A stretch of DNA of 64,000 bases from positions 1,674,001 through 1,738,000 of the forward strand of contig SAXG01000003.1 of NCBI GenBank assembly GCA_012932865.1. The letters are read 5' to 3'. The notes under the pieces are model-generated. The model was not told the origin of the DNA. It saw only the letters and a program-made list of their open reading frames with translations, and did no database searches. This stretch comes from Amylostereum areolatum (Eukaryota > Basidiomycota > Agaricomycetes > Russulales > Stereaceae). Shown piece after piece: positions 35,668-45,665 of the stretch (the stretch's first letter is position 1; each line of letters begins with the position of its first letter). The translations under genes were made by a program, and so were the position numbers.

Positions 35668-35828
35668 GGCGTCGATGATGGTCAAAGGGAAAGCGGCCGT
35701 CTGTCGAAATATACGCACGGAGAGGCCGGAAAGGAAACTCGGAACGTCATTGAGATTTCAGGCACGTGATGACGTTTTCCCGACTCCGTCGCCAGGGCCG
35801 GCGTCGCGGCCTCCGATCGGAAACCGAC
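35668..35828. promoter_or_regulatory. 161-bp divergent promoter with CACGTG and TGACGT sites
   Basis: Between the hexokinase and APM3 starts. Contains CACGTG at 35763-35768, TGACGT at 35770-35775 and a reverse-orientation CGTCA at 35745-35749. These match bHLH and ATF/CREB bZIP sites by sequence. An Atf1-type bZIP gene is present in the same window; a functional link is speculative. Confidence 0.5.
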
Positions 35829-37547
35829 ATGGCCATCGACGGCATCATCGTCCTCGAGCCCACTGGCAAGCCCATCGTGCAGACCGGATTTCGCGCCCAC
35901 CCACCTTCGTATCCTCTTATACACATCGACGCATTCAACAACGCCGTCCTTAATGCTAAGCGCCTCCGGGACATCGATCCGGTCCTTTTCGTCCCGAGCT
36001 TCGAGCACGACGCTCCGAGTGCCTGCTGCCATCTTCAGCGCAATGGCCTTAGTTTTCTATGCCCCGTCAGCGGCGATGGCAAGTCTTTTCTTTATCCTGC
36101 TCCCTCCGAAAAGTCTCCGTGGAAGACGCGATTAACATCCGGCTTCTGTTTAGTCGACCCACTTTACGCATTCGCTTTCCTGCAAACGTTCATCGACATC
36201 CTTCAAGACTACTTCACCGATATCAGCGCGCCCACCCTGAAAGAGAACTTTGATATTGTTTATCAGCTTCTCGAAGAAACCCTAGATTCTGGGGGACACC
36301 CTCTCACGACCTCTCCAAATGCCCTGAGGGACATCGTCATTCCACCGACCCTACTCACGAAACTCCTCGCCGCTACGGGAGTATCCGACCTCGCAACTGG
36401 TGCCCATGGCGTTCATGGCATGGGTGCATTCGCAAGTCCTATACCGTGGAGAAAGGCAGGTGTTCGCTACAACAGCAACGAAATATACTTTGATATGGTG
36501 GAATGCTTGAAGGCTGTTGTGAACAAGTGAGTCACTGCCAATTCCTTCTCGATTCATGCTTATATATATATATGTTTCCAGAAATGGTGTCGTCATTGAT
36601 AGTCGCGTCGTGGGCCGGGTCGACAGCAACAGCAAACTTTCTGGCACCCCGGACCTCCTGCTCACCTTTACGAACCCCAAAGTCATACATGATCCATCCT
36701 TTCACCCATGCGTCCGGTTTGTTCCCTACTACCGAAATAACTGCTTATTGCTGACGCCGATATCGCGTAGACTGAACCGTTTTTCACAATCAAAAGTTCT
36801 CTCGTTTGTTCCTCCAGATGGCCGGTTCACATTGATGGAATATCACTTCAATCCGTCTCAAGCGCTTGTAACCGCACCCGCAACTACGCCCATCAGTCGC
36901 AGCTGTAGCATCGAACCCAACCCAAATACAAGTACCTTTTGCGTTGAAGGCATTGATGCAGACGTCAGAGCACGGTGGTAAGCGACCTTATTGTGCAGAT
37001 CTGCTATGAGCATAACCCCTTGCTCATGTTGTAGGAACCTTTGAGATTACTCTAACTTCGAAGCTTACAACTCGTACACTCGAAGACTTTACTCTTCAAA
37101 TCTATTTGGGAGAGGGCGCCACCAGTGCAAGTTGTGCGATTGGGAGCGGCGCTGAGTGGGCTTATCTCCCTGCAAAGCAGGTATATACGGTCTCTCTCAA
37201 CTTGAGTATGTACGCCCAATGCCGCATTGCAGGTTCTCTGCTGGACAATCCCTAGCGTGAAGTCCTCTTCCGGCCGCTGGACTTTGCAAGGCTCATTTAC
37301 TTCGAGGCGAGTCAACCGAGATGATCTCATCGTCGTAATATGAACTGAACCCCTTTTCGTGAATAGCGCCGCAAGACCACGACCATCTCGCTCTATCCAG
37401 ATCACGTTCGGGTTGTCATCACACCTCTTCTCCTCGCTGAAGGTAGACCAACTCAAGATAACAGGAGAAACCTATAAGCCTTACAAAGGTGTCAGAGGTC
37501 GAAGTGAAGGAAATATAGAATGGAGAGTGGACTGGCGAGACGGCTGA
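35829..37547 (+). CDS. APM3: AP-3 adaptor complex subunit mu
   Basis: Medium chain of AP-3, which sorts cargo from the Golgi/endosome to the vacuole. The N-terminal longin-like domain starts MAIDGIIVLEPTGKPIVQTG and contains YAFAFLQTFIDILQDYF and NFDIVYQLLEETLDSGGHPL, followed by ALRDIVIPP. The mu-homology domain starts PWRKAGVRYNSNEIYFDMVE and includes RVDSNSKLSGTPDLLLTF, GRFTLMEYHFNPSQ, GTFEITLTSKLTTRTLEDF and KVDQLKITGETYKPYKGVRG. Introns: 36079-36153 with a GC donor (G|GCAAGT), 36527-36581 (AT-repeat rich), one at GTTTGT..GTAG near 36717-36771, 36978-37034, one near 37181-37230, and 37307-37366, again apparently a GC donor. A +1 shift at the CCC at 36889-36891 must be corrected to pass from VTAPATTP to SVAAVASNPTQIQVPFALK. 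Confidence 0.93.
36079..36153 (+). other. GC-AG intron in APM3
   Basis: Donor G|GCAAGT matches the GC-donor consensus. Joining GAT G to TC GAC gives SGDVDPLYAFAF, the expected AP-3 mu sequence. The intron is 75 nt with no stop, so it can be missed as coding. Confidence 0.75.
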
Positions 37548-38458
37548 GCCAGAGATTGGGATCACCGTGTTTGTGTGGGTACTTGTCGCTGTTACTGCAG
37601 TGCTTTCGGACTACGGCTGATCTTGAACTTCCCAACAGAGCTGTAGACAATGGGATTTATTTTCATATAACGAATTGATCTTTTCATTCTTTTCATGGAC
37701 AATATACATAAGAGTATCTCCGCGCCTTTGCGAGCTGACAATAGACTCGAGTGCCGACCACGCACTATGGTGCTCCTGGGCTGGGCTTCGAAATCGATCA
37801 CTTGGCAAGAAAGTCCAATAAAGGGGCCATTGTCTCTCTGTCTTTTCCCGCCATTATCCCTCGCTAGCCCGACGCTCGGAGGAGGCGTTGCCAATAGCTG
37901 AAGCCTGAACCTTTGCCACTGATGGTTATACGGTCACGTGGGCAGCTGGAAAAGGCAGGTTGGACCGAGATTGGACGCGTTATACCTTGCCGCCTCCTGA
38001 CCCTGTCCACACTGAACTCGATTTAGAACGCGCCATTTGGAAAGGAGGCCCTCTCAAATTGCTTCTCGTGCTTCTTTGTCCTCGCCGAAAACGCGTGTAC
38101 GGTCAAAGCGCTGCTCTGAGACGAGGAGCCGGGTCGAGCCTTCTCAAAACGTCCCAAGCGCCTCAGCGCGCGGAGCCGTGTGGCAACGCTTTGGGTCCCG
38201 AAGTAGACCATGAATGCGAAATAAACACAAGGTCGCGAGGAGCAACTGCGTTGGTGTCTCCCGCTGAGCGTAGATGTCAACGCTTTGGCCGCAACACGAG
38301 GCAGGAGCGTCGCTGAAAAGGGAACAAAGACACCTCGTAGACGAGCTACAAAAGGTAGAATTCGAGGGATCGAATAGCTTGTCGTCGCCCCCATATCCCC
38401 TCTGCACTCGACAATTAACCCAATTTATTGTGTTGGTGCTCTTCCCTCGTTCACCGCG
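37548..38458. other. intergenic, promoter side of the C2H2 gene
   Basis: No supported gene. A CACGTG lies near 37935. Confidence 0.5.
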
Positions 38459-40614
38459 ATGTCGCAGCATCACAACACCCCTCAATCTTACCTCCCCGAG
38501 CACGACTTCATCGACAAGAACGTTCGAGGATTTTTCGGAACTGCACATGACGTCGGGCCACCTCAGGTATGGGTTCGCTCGCTGACTGCCTGTTGCTATC
38601 CTCTCACTGACGGTATTCTTCGGTATGCCAGCTCGATAACCTCACCTTTGGACCCCCTTTCGATGTACAGCTAGATTCTTACACGCAATGGAAACCACCT
38701 TATCTTCCAACCTCCACTTCCACATTTGCCCTCCCGACACCTCAGCAGGCTTCCTACATCAATCCCCAGGACCAGAACTTCAACTTCAACTACGACGGGC
38801 TCCCCGACACATCGGGTTTCACCTCCACACCCTACGGGTGGGACGCTGCCCGGCTGGGCAGCTCATCCAGCTTAGTGACCGTGCCAGTGCCCACGGGATA
38901 CCCTAGAGGTGACCCCTCATGGGGTCTGAACTCTCTTCCACCCAATCTTCCTCCCACTTCGCCTTCTGTTTCCCTCTACGGCTCCTCAAATCAGAACTAT
39001 TTTCCATCCTACCTTCTTCCCACCCCGCCTTTTGGTTCACCGAATCAGTTTAATCCCACTTCTCCAACGTCATCCCATTTCTCCCCTCCCGCCTTACAGC
39101 TTCCCATCGCGGCCGCCCCCAGCTTTGCAGGACAGCAACTCGTCAGCGCGCCTGTTCATCTACAGGCTTCCCCGCATCACGACATGCCCACCCACATCGA
39201 CCCTAGGGTCTTCGACATGCCCAACGCAACGCCACCTGCATCAGGAAAAACCTCCCTTACTAAAAATCTACTAATTAGAGGGGGACCTTCCTAATTCCCT
39301 GTTCCCGCTGCCAACCTGCAAGGCACTACGTCAACGTAGGTCCCTGTCACCCTTCTGGCCTCAACTATGTATTTGAAGTGCAAATATGAGGTCAATGTCG
39401 ACGACGGTGCATCGAAATGTGTACGGGGTTTTGTGAGAATAGAGCCCGTTAGTTCACTTTAGGAAGGTCCCCCTCTAACTAGCGCTAATTTGCTGGATTT
39501 GTTGATTTTAGTAAGGGAGGTTTTTCCTGATGACTGCAACCTCTGTGCTGCCGGTGCCCCGGTCATCAACCTCTGACTCATTTTATGCCCCGCTCGGCCT
39601 CTTTCAGCATACCCACGGCGCCACGGCGCCTCAGTACGCTCCCACAAGCGGTGACCCGTCCCCTGTAGGCATCGACGAAGCACGGAGATACAGAGCACGG
39701 GCGACCCGGGATCGCTCGATTCGGGATGAAAACAGGCGGATCACTTTAAGGCGGAGCCGTCGATCATCGCCGCCCTCTAGGGCGGGTCCATCCAATTACG
39801 GAGAAACGTCAGTGTCCGCTCGAGGATCAACGCTTGGAAAGAGGAGCAAACGAGAGGTCGAGCCTGAGGACCAGGTAGATCCTCGTCCATCCAAGCGCGC
39901 TGCGCACGGCCAGGCCCTCTTCGACATGCCGACCGCCGACGATCTGCTCTTTGGATTCACTGAACATTCTATGTTCTCCGTCATGAACAGCACCCTTCAG
40001 GCGCCGCTCGTGCAGGATGTGCGCTCTTCCGAGCAAACGGCCAACGACTCAAGCACGAGTTCGTGGCAAAGTCAGGAGTCCCTTGATCAGGACTTCTTCA
40101 CGACTGCAGAGTCTAGCTCTGCGTTGTCTCAGGGCTGGGCCTTCATGGAGGCTCAGCCCCACTCACCTACTTAAAATCTGTGGAGGAGGAGCAAGAGGAG
40201 GGCCTCTCACTACACGCCGACCAACAAACTTTTAATAGTGGGTCGGCTGAGGCTGCCGCTGAGCTGCCAGAATCCCCCGCCCCGGCACACGTGGAGATAC
40301 TAGGGACCATCTGTCCCGTGTGCTATAAGAAGCTCAACCGTCCCTGCGACGTGGTTCGCCACCTCAAGACCGTCTCGAGTGCCGCCCACCATTCGTTCCG
40401 CCAGGCGAATCCCGAGTTCCAAGCCGACACTATGCCATGCCCTTTCGCTAGTGAAGGATGCCCCAAGGTGTTCCCACGGATCGATTCGGTCCGTCGCCAT
40501 CGAAGGGTTCACGAAAAGCGGGATGATAAGGAGCAGCAACGTAGGAAAGCGTCCAAGGATGAGAAGGAGAAGAAGGGGGGGAAGGAGAAGAAAAATGGCC
40601 GAACGAGACGGTGA
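38459..40614 (+). CDS. C2H2 zinc-finger protein interrupted by an inverted-repeat element
   Basis: Starts MSQHHNTPQSYLPEHDFIDK. A 65-nt intron (38566-38630) leads to a long Ser/Pro/Tyr-rich, probably disordered region up to 39240. The reading frame then enters a 288-bp inverted-repeat element (39242-39529) and stops inside it. Coding resumes directly after the element (SVLPVPRSSTSDSFYAPLG) with basic, Ser-rich sequence and an acidic stretch. The C-terminus has two fingers, CPVCYKKLNRPCDVVRHLKT with a following His, and CPFASEGCPKVFPRIDSVRR with HRRVH, followed by a Lys-rich tail. Between 40157 and 40176 the frame changes again; single surplus bases in CCCC and AAAA would explain it. Probably a nuclear regulator. 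The element may have inactivated this allele. Confidence 0.75.
39242..39529. mobile_element. 288-bp MITE-like element with terminal inverted repeats
   Basis: The left end CAGGAAAAACCTCCCTTACT (continuing AAAA) is repeated as its exact reverse complement at the right end (TTTTAGTAAGGGAGGTTTTT, then CCTG): 24 bp perfect. A second inverted pair, TTAGAGGGGGACCTTCCTAA (39275-39294) and its complement (39461-39480), lies internally. The centre of about 170 bp has no coding capacity. The size and structure fit a non-autonomous DNA transposon. A target-site duplication is not obvious: the flanks are ..GCAT and ATGA.., consistent at most with a 2-bp AT. No second copy was seen in this window. Confidence 0.8.
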
Positions 40615-41254
40615 CGTTGGGGTATCCCTTTTTATACCCACCTTCGCCAAAGTGTCCTTGTTCCTTTTGCACTCGTCGGTCGCTGCGTGGTCGTGTGCCG
40701 TCAAGCCTGTCCTGGCGATACCTTGTACTTCCGTCCTCGTTTGCCCGCTTCGGCAGACGCTCCTTGTTCTCGAATGGGCAGGCGCGCGACTGGGTGTTGG
40801 CGTACGGGCTTTGATGATCGTGGTCCTTGTTTTATTTTGAGTGTGTCGTTGTTTATCTTTCTGTTCATCGATGGATCGGCATCCGGACTATTCCTGTTCT
40901 TCATTTACGGAGCACGTTGTATCCTTGTTCTCTATACTCGTTTCTTATCGGCTCTTTTATCGACATCGTTGTAGGTCTTATGTTCTGGAATCTGTAACTG
41001 TATCCATCTGATCACCGCGGACTTTTCAAACCTTTGTCACTCTAGCTTTGCGCAATCAATCCACTTGTCTGACCTTCACGAAGGCGTCATAAGCGAAAGA
41101 GGTTTTACTCGAAGCTAGGTGTAGCTTTCACGGCACGCAAAACATCGGCGAGCAGGAAAAAATAAGAATTGGACCAAGGTTATAAGCGAGAGGGGGACGC
41201 AATGCACGACACCGAAAAAGCCACCCAAATCGCAGCCAGAAGAAACCTCACTTG
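40615..41254. other. convergent 3' intergenic region
   Basis: Between the C2H2 gene (+) and the RGG-rich gene (-). No supported gene. Confidence 0.5.
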
Positions 41255-44200
41255 CTACCTCCCCTTCTTCCACTCCTTGAACATGCCGTCCTAGGCTCTT
41301 ATAGAGCAAGTGGGAAGGCAAGCACCGTATGATCTCGCCCACGCGCTCCTCCACTTCGACCTTGCCCTGCTCGTCGCCAACGGCTTTTTTCGCGAAATCG
41401 GTCGCCATGTGGAACATAGCCAGGACGGCGAGCGAAACGTGCGTCTGCTGGGCTCCGTGGGCTGATCCTTGCGATAGCGCAGCGAGAAGAGGTCCCGATA
41501 CGCTCGATGATGACATGGCAGGGGCCGACTGCGAGAACGGCGTCGCCCGCTCGCCACGGACGAGGCGCAGGAGGATCTCCAGAAGGTTGTCCGCCTCAGA
41601 CATGTGCGTTCGTATGAAGCGTTGGCGCTCCGATTGCGTCCCTGCAGAAGTGTTCGTCGCCCAGCTATCCAATACTGTCCAGATTGTGGGCGCCTAGAGA
41701 GGATCGGTTCGCGGTTAAGAGATAGGATGAATGCGCAGAGAAACTAGAACGCGTACCGGATCGGGATCGACCACGTTTATTTTTTTCTCCCAGCCCTCGG
41801 CAGCGTCGCCAGCAACCCAGAACATCCGGCCGAACATACTCTTCAGCCACTCTTGAATGTCGCCTGACTTCACCCATTTCGGCTCTGACAGCGGGCGTTC
41901 CGTGTCGAGGTGCGCGATCAACGTCAAATCGCACGGCATCTCAGCCTTGGAGAAGGGCGGGACCGAGCAATCCGATTCAGCGGCAGGCGAAAAGACGTCC
42001 AGTGGCGAATACGACTTCGATGCATCCGATAGGGCTTCAACCTAGAGAACGAACCAGTCAGCGAGTTTCAGTGGAAAGAATGTTCAGATGAACGCACCAA
42101 GATACCGTTCAGATTGTTTGCATCCGTACGTTCAAGACGAAGGCTGATTTCGATACGACCGTCGCTCCTGAGAACCTTGAGCTTGTCCACGATTTCAGCA
42201 TTGATGACGAGTCTCTTGGTGCCAGAGGCGTACGAAATCGACAGCCTGTTTGCCGAAGCAACAGGAGGGCCCACGCGAGGCTCGTCCTTCATGGGAAGGG
42301 AGTTGAGTTCTCCATATGTGGACACAGTAGAGTGAGCGGAGGTAGAGACGAGCGTGCTCGTGTCGGAAGCACCCGCCACATCGAGTTGCGTATCGGTTTG
42401 CGTCGCAGGTTCCTCGTCTTGGAGGACCGACAAAGTCGATTGTTGGGTGAGTGGCTGGCTGGCCCCCGTTGAGTGGACACCATCCGCCGAAGCTTCCTGC
42501 GTACTATGCAATGAAACGTCAGGGCTAGAAATATCATCAGCAGCAAGCTCAGCATCGGACGATACACGCTCCTGCGAATGAGCGGGAATGATAGGATCTG
42601 TAACAGACAGCGAATCGCGGGGACGGGGAGGGAGAGGGTGATGAAGGTTAGAAGGAGCCGACATTGAAGGGGACGCATTGTATAGCGTCTCTGCTCCTGA
42701 TCGCGCAATCTCTGCACCACCGTCCACAGTCGCACCACTATCGTCTGCAACATCGTCCCCGGAAACGTCTTCTGTCGTAGCACGCGCATTCTGCGCCCCA
42801 GCCGACCCATCCGCCCCCTCGCTCTCATTGGGTCCCACTTCGGGACCAAGGGCGGGCGCCGCGGACGGCCCCTCATGGTCCATCTGTCCATGATCAACCG
42901 CGTCGTGCCCGACATCCTGAGAACTGTCTTCACGACCAAAAAGCCAAGTCAGTGATGTGGACGCGCGCGCAGATGCCAGATACTGGCTCGCACGCGCACG
43001 GAACGCGCAAATCCTGCGCCCACACGACGTACTCGGACCCACAGAAAGGAAAAGCGGACTCACCATCGACAACGTCGACGGGCGCGGTCGCCTCGAGCTC
43101 GCCTTCTCCGTCGTCGGCCTGGGAGTCTACCTCGGTGACGTGCAGCTCCGCCTCAGGCTCGGGATCCATGGCTGCCATCAGCCAGTCCCCTTCGCTCGCT
43201 GTTTCGGCGACGCTTGGCGCCGCGCTAGCACGATCCAACATATCCACGCTCATGGCGCGGTCGTGCAGCCCGCCGGGGGGCGGTGGCGGCGCGCGTCGTT
43301 CCTCGATATCACCATCGTCATCCTCGATCTTTTTGCGTTTACCCTTCCGGGTGCCGACGTCCTCCTGCGAGCCAAACGAAGTGCTCGCTCCAGTGCGGAA
43401 TAGGGTGGGAATCGTCGGGCGTGACGGGTGTGTGGAAGTAGATGCGAATGCGGGAAGGGGGAGGAGGAATGACGCTCGGTGCAGACATGTCAGACACGGT
43501 TCGCGACTCCTGCGACGAAACAACGCTGGTGTCAGGGAGGGTCGTATCAGCGCTGGACGTTCCTGCAGCGGCCGACGCATCGTCCTCCACCGGCTGCGAG
43601 GAAAGCGGCGCATCCAACGAAGAGGGCTCCGCAGACCCCTCCTCCGCCGGCTCCTGAGAGGCAGGCTGGGTGCCAGCCTCTTCCTCGACGCTTTTGTCTG
43701 GGTCCTGCTGGGAAGCGGCAGGGCAAGCGGCCCCAGGACCATCCTAGATCGCGGAGCTCGAGCCCGACGATCTTGAAATCCGTCAACGTCCGGCGGTTCT
43801 CCTCCCGCTTCCCACCACCGGTGCTGCTCACGAAGCTCGAGTTACCCGGGCCATCGCGCTGGCCAAACGAACTGCCGCCCCCATCGTGCCGTGCATTCCG
43901 CGTCTGCCCCTGTCCACGCGCGCGGAACGAGGCGTTACCCTGCTGGTGCCCGCCTCCGCCACTCCCGCTGTTGAACGACCCGCCGCCGCGTCGGCTGAGG
44001 AAGTCTCTGTTCCCACCAGAGAGTGTGCCGCGCGAGTTATGGCTCTTGAGATGATTTCCACCGCCGCTAGGGCCGCCACCCCGCCCACCACTGAAGCCGG
44101 TTGCACCCCCTCGGCCGCCTCGAGGGGCGCCTCCCCTGACGTTGCCCATGCCGCCTCCACCTCCACCTCCGCCTCCACCACGTCCTCTCCCGCCCCCCCT

Positions 44201-44941
44201 TACGTTCTGATTCCCCCCTCCTCTGCCCATGTGTCCGCCTCCAGCCCCGCCCCTTCCCCCTCCGAACGCGCCCGCGCCCATCGGCCCTTGGGGCGCAATC
44301 GGCGGGGGTGGCGGGGGCGCCTGGAACTGCGGTTGAGGCGGCACCGACTGTGGGCCCATGCGCCCGTTGTGCGATCCAGAATCGAAGCGCTGGCGCTTGG
44401 CGGGGGGGAGGTGTTGCTGCTGTGGCGGCGTGTGGTGGATCGGGGCCTGCTGGGGCTGTTGCGGGAAGAACTGCCGCTGTTGCGCGGGTTGCATCGCGTA
44501 CGCCTGGGACATCATCGGAGGGGGCTGTGGCATGGGTTGAGGCTGGGGAACGTAGGGGGGCTGGAAAGCCACCTGCTGGGGCTGGTAGGGGTTGTAAGGA
44601 GGTGGCGGTTGTTGCGGTTGTGGGGGCGCGGCGTATGTCACGGGCTGGGGCGCGCGCTGTTGGGCCTGCTGCCATTGGTTTCCGTAGCCGTAGTTGGCGT
44701 AGAGCGCGGACTGGTCGGCGGGGGGGCGGGGAGGTGCGCTTGGCGCGGCGGCAGGGGGCGCGCCCGGCCATTGACCGCTGTATTGCGGCTGGGCATGCTG
44801 CTGGCCGGCAGCAGCAGCAGTAGCGGCAGCCCAATATCCAGAGTAATCTGGCTGAGAACCTTGAGGGGGAGGAGGACCCGGTGGCAGAGGGGGTTGCTGA
44901 GGTGTGAAGGAGGGCTGAGGTGCGAAAGGATTTTTGTGCAT
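41255..44941 (-). CDS. large P/Q- and RGG-rich protein with conserved C-terminal domain, unknown
   Basis: Starts MHKNPFAPQPSFTPQQPPLP. Residues 1 to about 230 are Pro/Gln/Ala/Tyr-rich, and residues about 230-390 are a glycine/arginine region ([13 protein letters not shown] and similar, typical of RNA-binding RGG domains). Then LTDFKIVGLELRDLGWSWG, an acidic Ser/Glu region, IRIYFHTPVTPDDSH, a bipartite NLS-like GTRKGKRKKIE, a long acidic/Ser-rich linker, and a folded-looking domain RLVINAEIVDKLKVLRSDGR with IEISLRLERTDANNLNGI. It continues to MPCDLTLIAHLDTERPLSE and HMSEADNLLEILLRLVRGE. Introns are near 42926-43066, 42045-42101 and 41697-41755. Three +1 corrections are needed: GGG 43721-43723, GGG 43403-43405 and near 41291-41295; the last gives the end FKEWKKGR. 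Without it the frame runs on to 41115. Probably nuclear and RNA-associated (inference). Confidence 0.75.
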
Positions 44942-45665
44942 AAGACTACAGGAAAAAAATCAGAGGTGGTGAAGGATGAGAGGACGAAGTACTGACCTGA
45001 TATCTTACGGCTTCAACTGGGACGTTTGCTGGTGAAGATGTAGGCGTTGAGGACGTCAAAGACGACGGTGAGGATGACAAGAGGGATCCGCCTGGCTGTT
45101 CCTTTTTCGGAAGTGAGCTGGCCGGGTGGGCCGAATACGTATGGTGACCGTCGCACACGGCTAAGTCGCTTGTTCACATCGCCTCCCTACAACATGCCAC
45201 TTACCTCGTGCATATATTGGCGGTTGATGAGATCGAGAGCAACCGGAAAATGACTGCTGGAACAAGTTGTTTATTACTTTACTCTGCACAGGTGCAAAAC
45301 GGGGGAGGGGGAGGGGGAGGGAGAGCAGGGAGGTGAACATGCATATGATGAGACGAGAACACGAACAACAGTGGGTCGGGAGGAAGGGGGGTGAAGCGGA
45401 GTGCACAGACAGTATATCGAAGACGCAAAAAATCTACAGGTGAAGAGAGATGATACTTATCGTATAAGCCGAGTAATGATGGTGCGAAAGATAGAACATG
45501 CCCGACGCGCACGCGCGAGCGGACGATGTGGACTGTGGCCCCGTCCCTATTAAAAACCTGGGCTCTACAAGTCCTCGCGTAGGAAAACAACAGCGGAGGA
45601 GAAAAAACAGCAACAACAACAAAGGATCTAGCGCATCGTCCAATATCCCACCATCTACAGTCCAT
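44942..45665. other. intergenic, no supported gene
   Basis: Promoter of the RGG-rich gene and 3' flank of the MscS gene. A GGGGGA-type repeat lies at about 45300-45325. Confidence 0.5.

Noticed and set aside
43886..44995. 369-residue open frame on the plus strand
   Set aside because: Exact antisense of the RGG/P/Q-rich exon; its Arg/Leu/Trp-rich composition is the mirror of Gly/Pro codons in GC-rich DNA.
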